Origin: Apodemus sylvaticus
Lineage: Eukaryota; Chordata; Mammalia; Rodentia; Muridae
Direction: 5' to 3'
Assembly (NCBI RefSeq): GCF_947179515.1
Contig: NC_067495.1
Location: 27,047,913-27,111,912, forward strand
DNA: 64,000 nt
In this document: in pieces, positions 1-11,014 of the stretch
Layout: each line of letters opens with the position of its first letter
Position numbering within the stretch: the first letter of the stretch is position 1
The notes under the pieces: model-generated
Seen by the model: only the letters and a program-made list of their open reading frames with translations
Told to the model about the DNA's origin: nothing
Databases searched by the model: none
Made by a program: the position numbers and the translations under genes

Positions 1-383
1 TAAGCAGGCTGAGCTCACTAGCAATGTGATTGTACAGATCAGAAATCAACAAGTCTTTTCTGTCAAGATGATACAATAAGTATTATCTACTTTGTGAGCC
101 ACAGTTTCTGTTACATCCACTCAACTCTGACACTCAAGTACATATGTAGCCACATGTACTACATTTATAAATGAGTGTGCCCGGGGTTTACTGAAACATT
201 AGTGACAAAATCAGTAGTATCTTGAATTTGACTCAGGGCATATGTTTACTACACCCTTGGATAGGTAATTCACAATCCACTTGCATTTGAATAAATATAA
301 TGACAGAATTGAAAAATAATTTAAAGCTTTTCAGAAACTCCAGAGAATAAGTTCTAAAAAAATTACTTTATGGACTTCAGAAA

Positions 384-598
384 TGCCTCAGCAGTTATGA
401 GCACTTCTCCTTCTTTTAGAGGACCCAGGTTCAGTTCCCAGCACCCACACTGGGCAGTGATTCAACAGCCTATGGACTCCAGCTCCAAGGGCCCTGACAC
501 CCTCTTTTGGCCTTCATGAATACCTGCACTCTGTTCAGAGACATGTAGACACAACACACACAGGTAATTGTTAAATAATATGAATAAATCTTTTAAAA
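384..598 (+). mobile_element. B3-like SINE (B2/B3 family), old
   Basis: A tRNA-derived rodent SINE. It shows the degraded GCCTCAGCAGTTATGAGCAC head, the AGAGGACCCAGGTTCAGTTCCCAGCACCCAC-type middle (box B region), and an A/T-rich tail with AATAAATCTTTTAAAA. Divergence is high, so it is an old copy and unlikely to be transcribed by Pol III. It could also be called B2-like; the CAGCACCCACA segment and the GACTCCAGCTCCA segment fit B3 better. Confidence 0.7.
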
Positions 599-600
599 GG

Positions 601-1380
601 AAATTAACTTTATTACCATACAAAATTTCTGAGTGTTATGAATAAGCTCTTTGAATTCTGTTCTAGTTAATTACTGCATTTTCTAAATGGTGAGAGGAGA
701 ATGAATTATTTGTATATGTTAATCACACCTGGCTTATTTAACTTTAATGTTTGATTAGGGTTAGAATTGATTGAATTATATTTTTCTGGGTGAATGATGA
801 TATAAACATCAAAATCTGATGTTCTGATATTCACACATTTAGCTTAGTTTTTTGTTCAAATACACAGGCTAGAAAACTCAGAATAATGTTAACTGAACAT
901 TAAAAGCAGCTAAACTTAGTTTTAAATACTAAGTTTTCCTTTCTATAGAAAATAGAGTGGGTTATTAACATTTCCAAAAAATAATTGTTTTGATTTTGCT
1001 TTTTTTTCCCTTCAGATTTTTTATATAAAGCAATGCCAAGGACTCATATTTGTTATATGTCAGGACTTTGGATTGAAGCCCTGTTGCTAGTGACTGTGGC
1101 ATATTATAAATTCTGGCACTGAACCAATTTAATTAATTTGCTGAAGGGCGTATAAAACTCTTAGGTTGTGATAGATATGAAAAACTCACTTCTATATGAA
1201 TATTAAGGCATATGGATTTTGGCTCAAACAATTTTTTGAGAACCATGGGGTTGTGTGAAGTCAATTAGCATGGCTGTTAGAATGGCCAACTTCTAGATTC
1301 TAAGTAAGACAGGACTTATTTTTCATAGCAAACTCATATTGTAAATGAAGTTGCTTCTGCAAACTTAAGGGCCCATTATT
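601..1380. other. Unassigned AT-rich sequence
   Basis: No open reading frame of note, no recognisable SINE or L1 and no long simple repeat. I see nothing functional here. Confidence 0.5.
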
Positions 1381-1389
1381 AAACTACTG

Positions 1390-2010
1390 CCACCGAGCTA
1401 CAACTGCCTCTCTATTTTCGGCTGTGTGATGCTGGGCCTGAAATTCTGCAAACACATTTCTATTTCTCCAGCTGGTTCCTGATAGGCTTTGTCATTAGGG
1501 AGTACTGGCAGCTGGCTTCAAGGCCAGAAAGGGCAGTGGGGACTTGTTTTTTCCTGTTTCATGCTTGCTTCCCATGGCCTTCTTGTTAGATTATTGGTCC
1601 TATCATCCTTAACCCACCCTCACATCTTTACTCTGGCGGTGGCTAGGTCTTCCTACTGGAGTAGTTGAATTCAATTTTCACTTTTCAACATATGCAATAG
1701 GTGTGCCATTGTATATCATCATCACCCCGAGACACCAGCACTCATTAAACAAGGTGCCCTTTTCTGAGATTACAGTTCTACCACCATGAACCTACATAAT
1801 TTTATAACCTAATATTTCCCCCTTGTTTCTCCAGGGGTGGCAGCTCTGTCCTGCGGTTGCTAACTCAATTACATCTCAGGGCTTTCTCTTCCAGCCGTTA
1901 GATGCATCTAACAATTCTTTATATTAAATTCTTTCTGTTAAAATTCCCAATTTGACTTCTGTCTCACAACTGGACTCTGACATCATACTTACAGACAGAC
2001 TACTCTGTTT
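1390..2010 (+). repeat. Probable ancient mammalian interspersed repeat
   Basis: The segment around 1830-1990 (CCAGGGGTGGCAGCTC, then TTATATTAAATTCTTTCTG and CTGGACTCTGACATCAT) resembles the 3' end of an old mammalian repeat that usually ends in ATTAAATTC...TGTTAAA...GGACCCTGAC. The family (an old L1 3' UTR or an LTR) cannot be settled by eye. The left boundary is a guess. Confidence 0.35.
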
Positions 2011-3002
2011 TATGGATTCATATCAGTGCTGATGCAATTGGGATTTTTCCTGACATGGCTTCTCTCTTTGAGGAGTATTTTACTTTTTAAGAGAGGAAGG
2101 CTATAGCTTGGGTTTGTAGATTACCCATATTTAAGCTATGCATCGTTAAGCTTTTTATTGAATTGTTTTTGTTTATGCTAACTTCCTGCCATTGATTTTA
2201 ACACTGCTCACATTTTTAGAGATCGTAAACCAAGAAAATATTTTATAAGGTAACTACTTTTATTAGTGGGAAAACAAAATGATTTGGGAAGCTAACAAAA
2301 TTTAAAATGCGTGGACTGTGAAACTCAAAGAGAACTTTCATCAATACACTTAAACTTTTTTTCTATCAGAAAATGTTATTCAAAGATAGAAAAAATAAAA
2401 ATAAATGAGACATATTTTTTATTAAAGATGAAGAAGGCAAGGTGTGAAAAGTGAATTTCTTTTGCCTTGTGGAAATAAGAGATCAGATAGGAACATATAT
2501 CATTGTCAATATAGCAGGTAATTAATATGTTGAGGAAATCACCTTTGTATGAGAAAGAAAGGCTTTTCCTCTCAAGGGAGTAGAAGGATGGGTAAATCAT
2601 TGAAAAATATCTCTATTAAGATGGATGAGAGCAAAGCATTAGTGCCCTGGTAGGGCTTTCCAACTTGCCCCAGGCTCAGAGACCCAGAATGAAACTTGAA
2701 AGTAATAAACTTAACAGTTATAAATACTTGGCATTGAGGGCAGTCAATACATATAACACACTTAAGTTCCTATAGGGAAACTGAACACATTTAAACTGCT
2801 GATAGAGGAAAAATTTTATTCTCTCTATTCACCTGAGTTTCTGGACCTAGTAACATCTACTTTTCAATATTATGAAGCTTTTAGCTGTTGGATAGAAAGT
2901 AGACAGAGAAGAGAACTCCCAAACCATCTTTATTAACAGAAGTACATAAGGTAATTGAGTTTATACTTATTCATTACTAGTTTAACTATACTCGACAAAC
3001 AT
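2011..3002. other. Unassigned AT-rich sequence
   Basis: No recognised gene or repeat. The 74-codon reading frame on the minus strand at 2376-2600 is low-complexity and has no recognisable family. Confidence 0.5.
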
Positions 3003-3114
3003 TATATATATGTGTATGTATATACATATATACACACACATATACAGACACATTTACAATACACATACACGTATACATACATATATATATATATCATGTA
3101 TATATATACATAAA
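3003..3114. repeat. Mixed TA/TG/CA simple repeat
   Basis: Alternating purine-pyrimidine tract of ATAT, GTGTAT, ACACACATAT and ACATAC units, interrupted. A long imperfect microsatellite. Confidence 0.85.
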
Positions 3115-3416
3115 TAAATTGAATGATAGCTATAGATACTGTTCATAGGAAAAGCTTCTACATTTTCTATATTTTTCTGTCATTCCACTCATTCATTCAC
3201 TCCACCTAGACAGGAAGCTGAACAGTAAGTAGCAAGAAGCAAACAAATTGCTTGCCCTCATCTCCTGTCATCTTCTTCACTCTTTGCTCTTCCCAGAAGT
3301 AGGGAATGGAAAGTAAACTCTGCAGGGAAACAGGAGTGGTTTTCAAAAAGTGTTTCAGAGCATTCTCTCCCTTAGCTCCAGAGCCACTGTTAAAACTCAG
3401 GGAAAAGAAAAAAAAT

Positions 3417-3464
3417 TTATTCAATATATTTTTTTATTTACATTTCAAATGATTTCCCCTTTCC
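3417..3464 (-). mobile_element. Short L1 3'-end fragment
   Basis: TTTTTTATTTACATTTCAAATGATTTCCCCTTT-type sequence is the reverse complement of the L1 terminal 3' UTR (AAAGGGGAAATCATTTGAAATG then AAATAAA). Only about 45 bp remain; no clear TSD was found. Confidence 0.5.
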
Positions 3465-5512
3465 TTTCAAACTTGAATGTTTCCCTCTTTGGAAAATTTA
3501 GATTATGTTTTCCATTGTGTTTGGAATAGTCTTCCCCCCAACTACTTCTCTGCCTGGATAAGAATCTTAAACATCAAGAGTCCATCCACCCTGAATGAAG
3601 CCTTTTTCTGTGCTTCAGTGGGCACCTCTTGGACATTTCCTGGTCTGTTAGGATTATGCCTCTAAGTGTTCTGTCTGTAACTCTAGACGGAGGCACAGAT
3701 CTTTGCTGACTTGATTTCCTACCTGGCATGCCCACTGAATGTCTGGCACATTCTATCCACACTCTTCATTATATGCTATAAGTCTCCTGGCAAGTCATAG
3801 ATGGAAGCATGCACACATGAGAGCCTCATCATTGGTTCAGCTGTTCTGTTTTACATACCCATGTCCTCTTCCCCCAGCTATATTTAAAAGTGCAGAATGC
3901 CCATATGTAGTCTTTTCTTTATTATTCACCTATTTTCTTCCTCTTTGTCACTGCTAACATGATGTTCTGTTCAAGAAAATCTGTTTTCAGTGAGTTTTCT
4001 TTTAGACCACCTGGTTTCAAACTTTTCCCCGTTATACCCAATGTTGTATGGTTTCATTTTCCTTCAACAAATGCTTTAAATCATATTGTAGCCTGAAACA
4101 GGCTGTTCAAAATTCTGAACCAATGGTTGAAGCCTTTATTCATCCTTATTTTTGAATTTCAACATATTTCGAGAAACAACTGCCAACATTCTCTTTGGGG
4201 ATTCTCTAGTCTGCAGTGCTGTTCCAGTGTGTGTGCATCAGGTGGGCTCCTCAGTGTTAGAAAAAGTTACAGAAATGCAATGAGCTTGAATCAATCAACA
4301 GTTCTACATTTTATATACACAGAGGGTTCATAAAGATCCCGGCGCTTCCTTTGCCTGCATGATGGTTTTCTTCTACATTTCCTGTTTTCAAATCAGTGTG
4401 ATCAGTCAGTGCTTTCCCAGGAAAGAGCTGGAAACACAGCAGCCAGAATAAATAGTGACATATTCTCAGGAGACAAGTAGAAACATGAGAACTCCATGGC
4501 CTCCTTTATGCTTCTTAACAGGTTATGTAGCAAGAATGTGGCATAGGTCCTTAGGCAACAGCCTTTGTCAGATGTTTATCCTTAACTTCAAAGTAATTCA
4601 CTTCCATCCCAGAGAGGAGAAAACGGGTCTAAAACACAGCCTTGAATGTCAATGTAAGGAATATCAAATTTATGCATGGGAAACTATTTAGAAATTCATT
4701 TGTTTGTTTTCTTAATCCTCTGATTCTGTTGTAAAGAAGACAATAAGAACATAATTTCTGGGGAAAATATTTTGATGAATAACAAACTACCCTGATTTTT
4801 GTCTTGAAGCACAAAATATTTCAAAAACATAAAAAGCATAAGCTTAAGCTACAGAGATGTGTGTGTATCCACATCAAGTTCAGACTCATAAAATATCTAG
4901 CTTTTTTCATAAAGTAATGCTGACATTTCTGAAAAGATCTTGCTCTTCTGCCCTCATATTGAAGTGCTTTATTCCTACACATTTCACATTGAACCTATTA
5001 AGTGTTAATACATAAACAGATCATATTGTATTTTTACTTATATTAAATAGAGGTGAGATGCTGATAAATATTATGTACTTTATTTCGTTCAAAATTTTGC
5101 TTTTTAGGCTTATCCATATTTCTATAAGCAAACCTGTTTTATATCTTTTTGAATCCCATAATTATTCATTATGTTACCAAGAAACACTAGATTATCTTCA
5201 GTGTTACAACTTACCATGTACTTTGTCTTTCTGTGAACACTGTAAAAGTTTCTAGAAATGAAATTATCTAGTCAATGTTTTTATTTGCATCTTTATCAAC
5301 TATTGCACAAATGTTTCCCAAAGTCAAGAAAACCAACTCCTTGCCCTTAATTTTAAATAACATATTAACTTTGTGACAATTTCATTATTTCAGCATTACT
5401 TGTCTAAATTATTTATTGATGTTGGAAACCCAACTCTATCCCATTAGTAGTTAGTGTTGTGAGTAATTTGTTTTCTTTTTAGTTGTTTTTTTAATATTCT
5501 CTTCGCTGCTTT
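3465..5512. other. Unassigned sequence, about 2 kb
   Basis: Mostly non-repetitive to the eye. Several 60-80-codon frames (3477, 3739, 4127, 4455, 5058) have no recognisable protein family, no consistent splice context and no codon pattern that supports coding. Very old repeats could be missed here. Confidence 0.45.
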
Positions 5513-5526
5513 GCCTGAAGCTTTTC

Positions 5527-6688
5527 CTTTTATTTATTTATTTATTTATTTATTTTCTATATTCTTTGTTTACATTCTAAAAGCTTTTCCCTTTCCCAGT
5601 CCCCCTCCCCATATGTCCCATAAGTCCTCTTCTCTCCATCCATTCTCCTCTCCTTCCCAATCTCTTTTCTCTGTCCTGGTACTCCCCTACAATGCTGGAT
5701 CAAGCCTTTCCAGGATTAGGGCCCTCTTCTTCCTTCTTCATGGGAATCATTTCATATGCTAATTGTATCTTCAGTATTCAGAGCTTCAGGGCTAATTAAT
5801 ATCCACTTATCAGTGATTGCATTCCATGTGTATTGTTTTTTGATTGTTTTACCTTGCTTAGGATGATATTTTCCAGTTCTATCCATTTGCCTAAAAAATT
5901 CATGAATTCATTGTTTTTAATTGTAGAATAGTATTCCATTGTGTATATATACCACATGTTCTGTATCCCTTCCTCCATTGAGGGATATCTGGATTCTTTC
6001 CAGCTTCTGCTATTATAAATAAGGCTGCTATAAACATAGTGGAGCATGTGTCCATATTGCATGCTGGGGAGTTATCTGGGTATATACCCAGGAGAGGTAT
6101 ATAGCAGGGTCTTTCGGAAAACCAGACACACTGAAACTAATAGAAAAGAAACTGGGGAAAACCCTTGAGGACACAGGCACAGGGGAAAAGTTCCTGAAAA
6201 AAACACCAATAGCCTATGCTCTAAGATCAAGAACTGACAAATGGGATTTCATAAAATTACAAAGTTTCTGTAAGGCAAAGGACACTGTCAAAAGAACAAA
6301 ATGGCAACCAACAAATTGGGAAAAGATCTTCACCAACCCTACATTCGATAAAGGGCTAATATCCAATATATACAAAGAACTCAAGAAGTTAGACCCCAGG
6401 GAACCAAATAACCCTATTAAAAAAATAGGGTACAGACCTAAACAAAGAATTTTTGCCTGAAGAAATTCGGATGGCTGAGAGGCACCTTAAGAAATACTCA
6501 ACATCATTAGCCGTTAGGGAAATGCAAATCAAAACAACCCTGAGATTTCACCTCACACCAGTCAGAATGGCTAAGGTTAAAATCTCAGGAGACAGCAGGA
6601 TGTGGAGAAAGAGAAACACTCCTTCACTGCTGGTGGGATTTTAAAATGGTACAACCACTATGGAAATCACTCTGTCAGTTCCTAAGAA
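5527..6688 (-). mobile_element. L1 fragment with inverted 5' part (twin priming)
   Basis: A 5'-truncated L1 lies in minus orientation. Its A-rich tail reads as (TTTA)n at 5529-5553, followed by 3' UTR and the ORF2 C-terminus (stop at 5796-5798). At about 6118 the orientation flips, and 6119-6688 carries the adjacent upstream part of ORF2 in plus orientation. The unit is flanked by a 14-bp direct repeat, GCCTGAAGCTTTTC at 5513-5526 and GCCTGTAGCTTTTC at 6689-6702 (one mismatch). This is the known twin-priming product of target-primed reverse transcription. The junction lost roughly 20 nt of ORF2. Reading frames are broken; it is an inactive pseudo-element. Confidence 0.9.
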
Positions 6689-6702
6689 GCCTGTAGCTTT
6701 TC

Positions 6703-6972
6703 TACATATGTATCAATGTGAGTATCTATTTGTTTATCCTATTTAAGGCATTATGTATTTTTATAATGCCTATTTTATTCTGAGGAAACATGTCCTTAAA
6801 TCATGAAAATACTGCCACCTTGTCAGTCTCTCAATGCCTACAATTCCTTTCTCTTTCTCTTTCTGGGTTTCATTGTGAGTACTAGCTTTAGGTCTAACAT
6901 TTTTATTATGGCATTTCTGTTTGATTATAGTTTATTGTCTAATTTATCTAATGGAATTTTTATTTTCAATAA
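6703..6972. other. Unique spacer between two L1 insertions
   Basis: About 270 bp of AT-rich DNA between the two twin-primed L1s. No gene or repeat was recognised. Confidence 0.5.
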
Positions 6973-6984
6973 CAGTATACTTTT

Positions 6985-8161
6985 TTCTATATTCTTTGTT
7001 TATATTCCAAATGCTTTCCCCTTTCCTGGTTCTCCCCTCCCCATAAGTCCCATAAGCCCTCTTCCCTCTGCCGATTCCCCAATTACCCCCCTCCTATTTC
7101 TCTGTCCTGATACTCCCCTACAAGGCTGGATCAAGCATTTCCAGGACCAGGGACCTCTCCTTCCTTCTTCTTGGGAATCATTTGATATGTTAATTTTGTC
7201 TTAAGTATTCAGAGCTTCTGGGCTAATTAATATTCACTTATCAGTGACTGCATTCCATGTGTATTTTTTTGATTGGGTTACCTCACTTAGAATGATATTT
7301 TCCAGTTCCATCCATTTGCCTAAAAATTTTCATGAATTCATTGTTTTTAATTGCTGAGTAGTATTCCATTGTGTAAATATACCACATTTTTTGTATCACT
7401 TCCTCCATTGAGGTACATCTGGGTTCTATCCAGCTTCTGGCTATTGGAAATAAGGCTGCTATGAACATAGTGGAGTATGTGTCCTTACTGCATGCCAGGG
7501 AATCCTCTGGGTATATGCCCAGGAGTGGAATAACAGGGTCCTCCTGAAGTCTTATCTCCTTGTACTAAGCTGAAATACAAGTGGATCAAGGACCTCCACA
7601 TAAAACCAGACTCACTGAAACTAATAGAAAAGAAACTGGGGAAAAGCCTTGAGGACATGGGCACAGAGGGAAAGTTCCTGAACAGAACACCAATAGCTCA
7701 TGCTCTAAGATCAAGAATTGACAAATGGGACTTCATAAAATTACAAAGGTTCTGTAAGGCAAAGGACAATATCAAAAGGACAAATCGGCAACCAACAAAT
7801 TGGGAAAAGATCTTCACCAATCCTACATCAGATAGAGGGCTAATATCCTATATATACAAAGAACTCAAGAAGTTAGACTCCAGAGAGCCAAATAACCCTA
7901 TTAAAAAATGGGGTATAGAGTTAAACAAAGAATTCTCACCTGAAGAACTTCAGATGGCAGAGAAGCACCTTAAGAAATGTTCAACTTCACTAGTCGTCAG
8001 GGAAATGCAAATCAAAACAACCCTGAGATTTCACCTCACACCAGTCAGAATGGCTAATATTAAAAACTCAGGAGACAGCAGGTGTTGGCTAGGATGTGGA
8101 GAAAGAGGAACACTCCTCCACTGCTGGTGGGGCTGTAAGATGGTACAACCACTCTGGAAAT
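6985..8161 (-). mobile_element. Second twin-primed L1 fragment
   Basis: This has the same architecture as the preceding L1. 6985-7550 is 3' UTR and ORF2 C-terminus in minus orientation; 7551-8161 is upstream ORF2 in plus orientation. The plus part has an open frame of 172 codons (7657-8175) that includes the cysteine-rich GCGERGTLLHCWWGC stretch of the ORF2 C-terminal domain. A direct repeat, CAGTATACTTTT, flanks the unit at 6973-6984 and 8162-8173. The first few bases of the right copy could also be L1. No long A tail survives at 6985. Confidence 0.87.
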
Positions 8162-8173
8162 CAGTATACTTTT

Positions 8174-9107
8174 AATTTGTAAAATATCTTTTCGACTATT
8201 TCTAAAGGATCCATGCTTTCATGGCATCTATCTCATCCTTGTTCTTGCTTTGATAACATCTTTATCTTTAATTATGCTAAGTATACATTACATAATCTCT
8301 AATTAGTAGACTTATGATTTGACATTCTTTGAATTCCTAGAGCCTTATTTCTTGGACTTATGTAATCTTAAAAGAGAATGTATTTGTGTCATGGTTATTA
8401 TCACTAATATATTAAGTTGTAAAGTTGTCATTAATCGACCTGTGTTTTAACCCAATAGTGAAGCACTCTCTTGGTGATGGTTAGACTTGCAGTCAATCCT
8501 CACTGCAAAATAATTAAAACAAACAATAATATATTGGGCACAATCCTAGTAGAATATAGGTGTTACATCAAATACAGTAATCATGCAGAGTTTCTGAAGA
8601 AGACAATCTACAAAACTGCAGCCAGGGATCAGGTACCATGGGTTGCCTGTTGCTGTTCCTTAGTCTACATGGCCAAAGAGGGTAGCAACTAGACAGGGAG
8701 CTGAAGATGGCTGCCTTGGTAGAAAGGACAGACACTGCCTTCTAGTAGCCCAGCATGGACATAGTTATGGGAGCAAATACCATTCCTTGGCACCTCTAAT
8801 CTCTGTTTTCCTGCAGTTAACTACCTTGACTAGCTGAAGCCAACAAGATGAAAAGAAGCTGAGGTGATATAATAAAGGCAAGTCAGCTGGAGAACAAAAC
8901 AGGACAGAGAAGGCTGAAGAGCGGTAGAAAATACATAAGCAGCAGCTGTCAGCTCTAGTTCAGGGATGCTTTTTTTTTTAATCTGTTGAAGAACTTTGTG
9001 CTTAGAGGATGTTATACACACCCATGCAGAACAGTTTTATATGTACTCCCTGAAATGACCTCAAGGCTATCACCGGCACAATATCAACTTCTTTGTTAAG
9101 TTTTCAG
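8174..9107. other. Unassigned sequence
   Basis: No recognised repeat or exon. The frame at 8471-8692 (plus, 74 codons) has no recognisable family. Confidence 0.45.
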
Positions 9108-9120
9108 CTTGAGTATTCTT

Positions 9121-9619
9121 TCTTTCTAATTTTTTTTGTTAAATTAGTTTATTTATTTGCATTCCAAATATTGCCCCTCCAATCCAGCCCCCCCTTCCAG
9201 AGTTCTTTATCCCCTCTCCCTTCCCTTTGCCTCTGAAAGGTTGCTACCATACCCACTCACACCTCCACCTCTCCACCCGACTCCCGATGCCTCTACCTCT
9301 CCACCTCCACCCCCTCACGCACCCACCTATCACCACTAGCTCATCTCCCCAGCATATCTCCTTCCCTGGGGTATCAAGTGTCTACAGGATTAGGTACATC
9401 CTCTCCTACTGAGGCCAGACAAGGCAGTCCTCTGATACACATGTGTCAGCAGTCATGGACCAACCCATGTATTTGCTCTTTGGTTAGTGGCTTAGTCTCT
9501 GGGAGCTGTGAGGGGTAGTTCAGGTTAGTTGACACTGTTGGTCTTCATGTAGGGTTGCCATCCCCTTTAGCTCCTTCAATCTTTCCCCTAATTCTCCTAT
9601 AGTAGTCCCTGTCCTCTAC
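9121..9619 (-). mobile_element. L1 3' UTR fragment (older murine L1)
   Basis: Reverse-oriented L1 3' UTR: an A-tail remnant (TTTTTTTT near 9130), ATTTATTTGCATTCCAAAT, a pyrimidine-rich tract, then TGAGGCCAGACAAGGCAGTCC, which is typical of older murine L1 tails. A 13-bp flanking repeat is visible with one mismatch: CTTGAGTATTCTT (9108-9120) and CTTGGGTATTCTT (9620-9632). No ORF2 is retained. The proline-rich frames at 9157-9412 are antisense readings of this tract, not genes. Confidence 0.85.
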
Positions 9620-9632
9620 CTTGGGTATTCTT

Positions 9633-10319
9633 GAGCTAAAAGAACATTTTAATTCTACCTCTAAGTCACATGAGGCACAGACACAGAGTTATGCAATCCA
9701 ATGGGAAACCCAAAGCCCATTCAGGACCTGAGAAGTTTCATTGTTGCCTTATGAAAGTAGAAAGAGCTTGCCAACTCTTTCCCTAAATATGCAAACTTTT
9801 GTAAATCTTGGCTTTGTGAAAAAATTTGAGTATTTTTGCCTTGCATAAACTAAAAGCACTGTCTCTAATGTTTGTATATGTAGTAAAACACAAACTTTCA
9901 TTGAAGGCTGAAAATCATCTTTCCCACCAGTTAGCCAGGTGTTTACTATTATGGTTATATTATTATGATATTTTTATGTGACATAATTATATAGGTTATA
10001 TAGGGACCCTAAAAGATGAAGCATAACTAACATTTTTGTCAGTATTGAAATTGGTATGGCCTTTCATATGTCACATGATTATAATCAATACCTCTATGAT
10101 GTCATGAAGAAAAAACAAAGAGGGATATCAAAATGTAGAACTGATATTCTTTTATTCATATTTGATACATATGATTTATTTTGATGCATGTGCTATAGAA
10201 TATCACCAAATATTATTTAATATAAAAAACCCATTGAACAGCAACATTTCTACAAATCTTACTGACAATATTGTACTGGTTTTGCTATAGAAACACTCTG
10301 CTAATCATGGGAAAGTATT
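9633..10319. other. Unassigned AT-rich sequence
   Basis: No gene, SINE or L1 recognised. It is the left flank of the nested L1 cluster. Confidence 0.5.
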
Positions 10320-10346
10320 GAAAAGCCTTGGTAAGTTCTGCCACCT

Positions 10347-10790
10347 GGTCCTTTCTGCTGGGGCAGACTCTTGGCTGATATGCTCGACTGAAGACACCAC
10401 CACCTGATCCATCCTAGAGATCCTTCTGCACTCAGAGCAGTTGATAAGAACCCCCCTGGAGTCCAAGAGCTGCTGCTGGGGGCTTTGCAGACTCCAGACC
10501 CTTCAGTCACCAAAACCTCTGCCCTCCTGAATACCACTCCCCTTCCATCCTTTCCGCCCCTTCCACTAGATCCTTTCTGCTGGGGCAGACTCTTGGCTGG
10601 TCTGCTCCAGTAAAGAAACCATCTCCTCATCCATCCTAGAGAACCTGCTGTACTCAAAAGAAGTAGCCTGGTCCTTTCTGCTGAGGAAGACTCTTGGCTG
10701 CTCTGCTCCAGTGAAGACATTATATCTGGATCCATCCTAAAGAACCCACTGCACTCAGAGCAGGTGAGAACCACTGCACTCAGAGCAGTT
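10347..10790 (+). promoter_or_regulatory. Decayed L1 promoter monomers
   Basis: The unit with core TCCTTTCTGCTGGGGCAGAC and downstream GATCCATCCTAGAG...CTGCACTCAGAGCAG recurs near 10347, 10569 and 10680, with a final partial GAACCACTGCACTCAGAGCAG near 10768. Murine L1 5' UTRs are known to carry tandem promoter monomers of roughly 200 bp; spacings here of about 222 and 111 bp suggest one full unit plus a partial one. The mutational load suggests the promoter is dead. Confidence 0.7.
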
Positions 10791-11014
10791 GACCCAACAG
10801 TCAGAAGGCCTCCAAGGAGATCTACTGCACCCAGGGCTACAGATCAGCACCCTCTCTGCCCCTGTGAAGAGGCCCCTGTTGTAAGGTCCTACAGGGTGCC
10901 TGCTACAGGCAGGGCTGCAGGCCTACCAGGAGACCTGAAGCAACCCAGGCTCAAAAGAGGAAGACTCCAGACAATCACCCAGACAAACAAACACCAGGGA
11001 TATCCATATGGGGA

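Noticed and set aside
9157..9412. Proline-rich small proteins
   Set aside because: They derive from the pyrimidine-rich antisense strand of an L1 3' UTR.
10301..10774. A 157-codon minus-strand frame with repeated serine-rich blocks (AKSLPQQKG)
   Set aside because: It is antisense to the L1 promoter monomers; the internal repeats are the monomers themselves, not a repeat protein.
10347..10790. CRISPR-like or satellite array
   Set aside because: Only three imperfect, unevenly spaced units, explained by L1 promoter monomers; the genome is mammalian.
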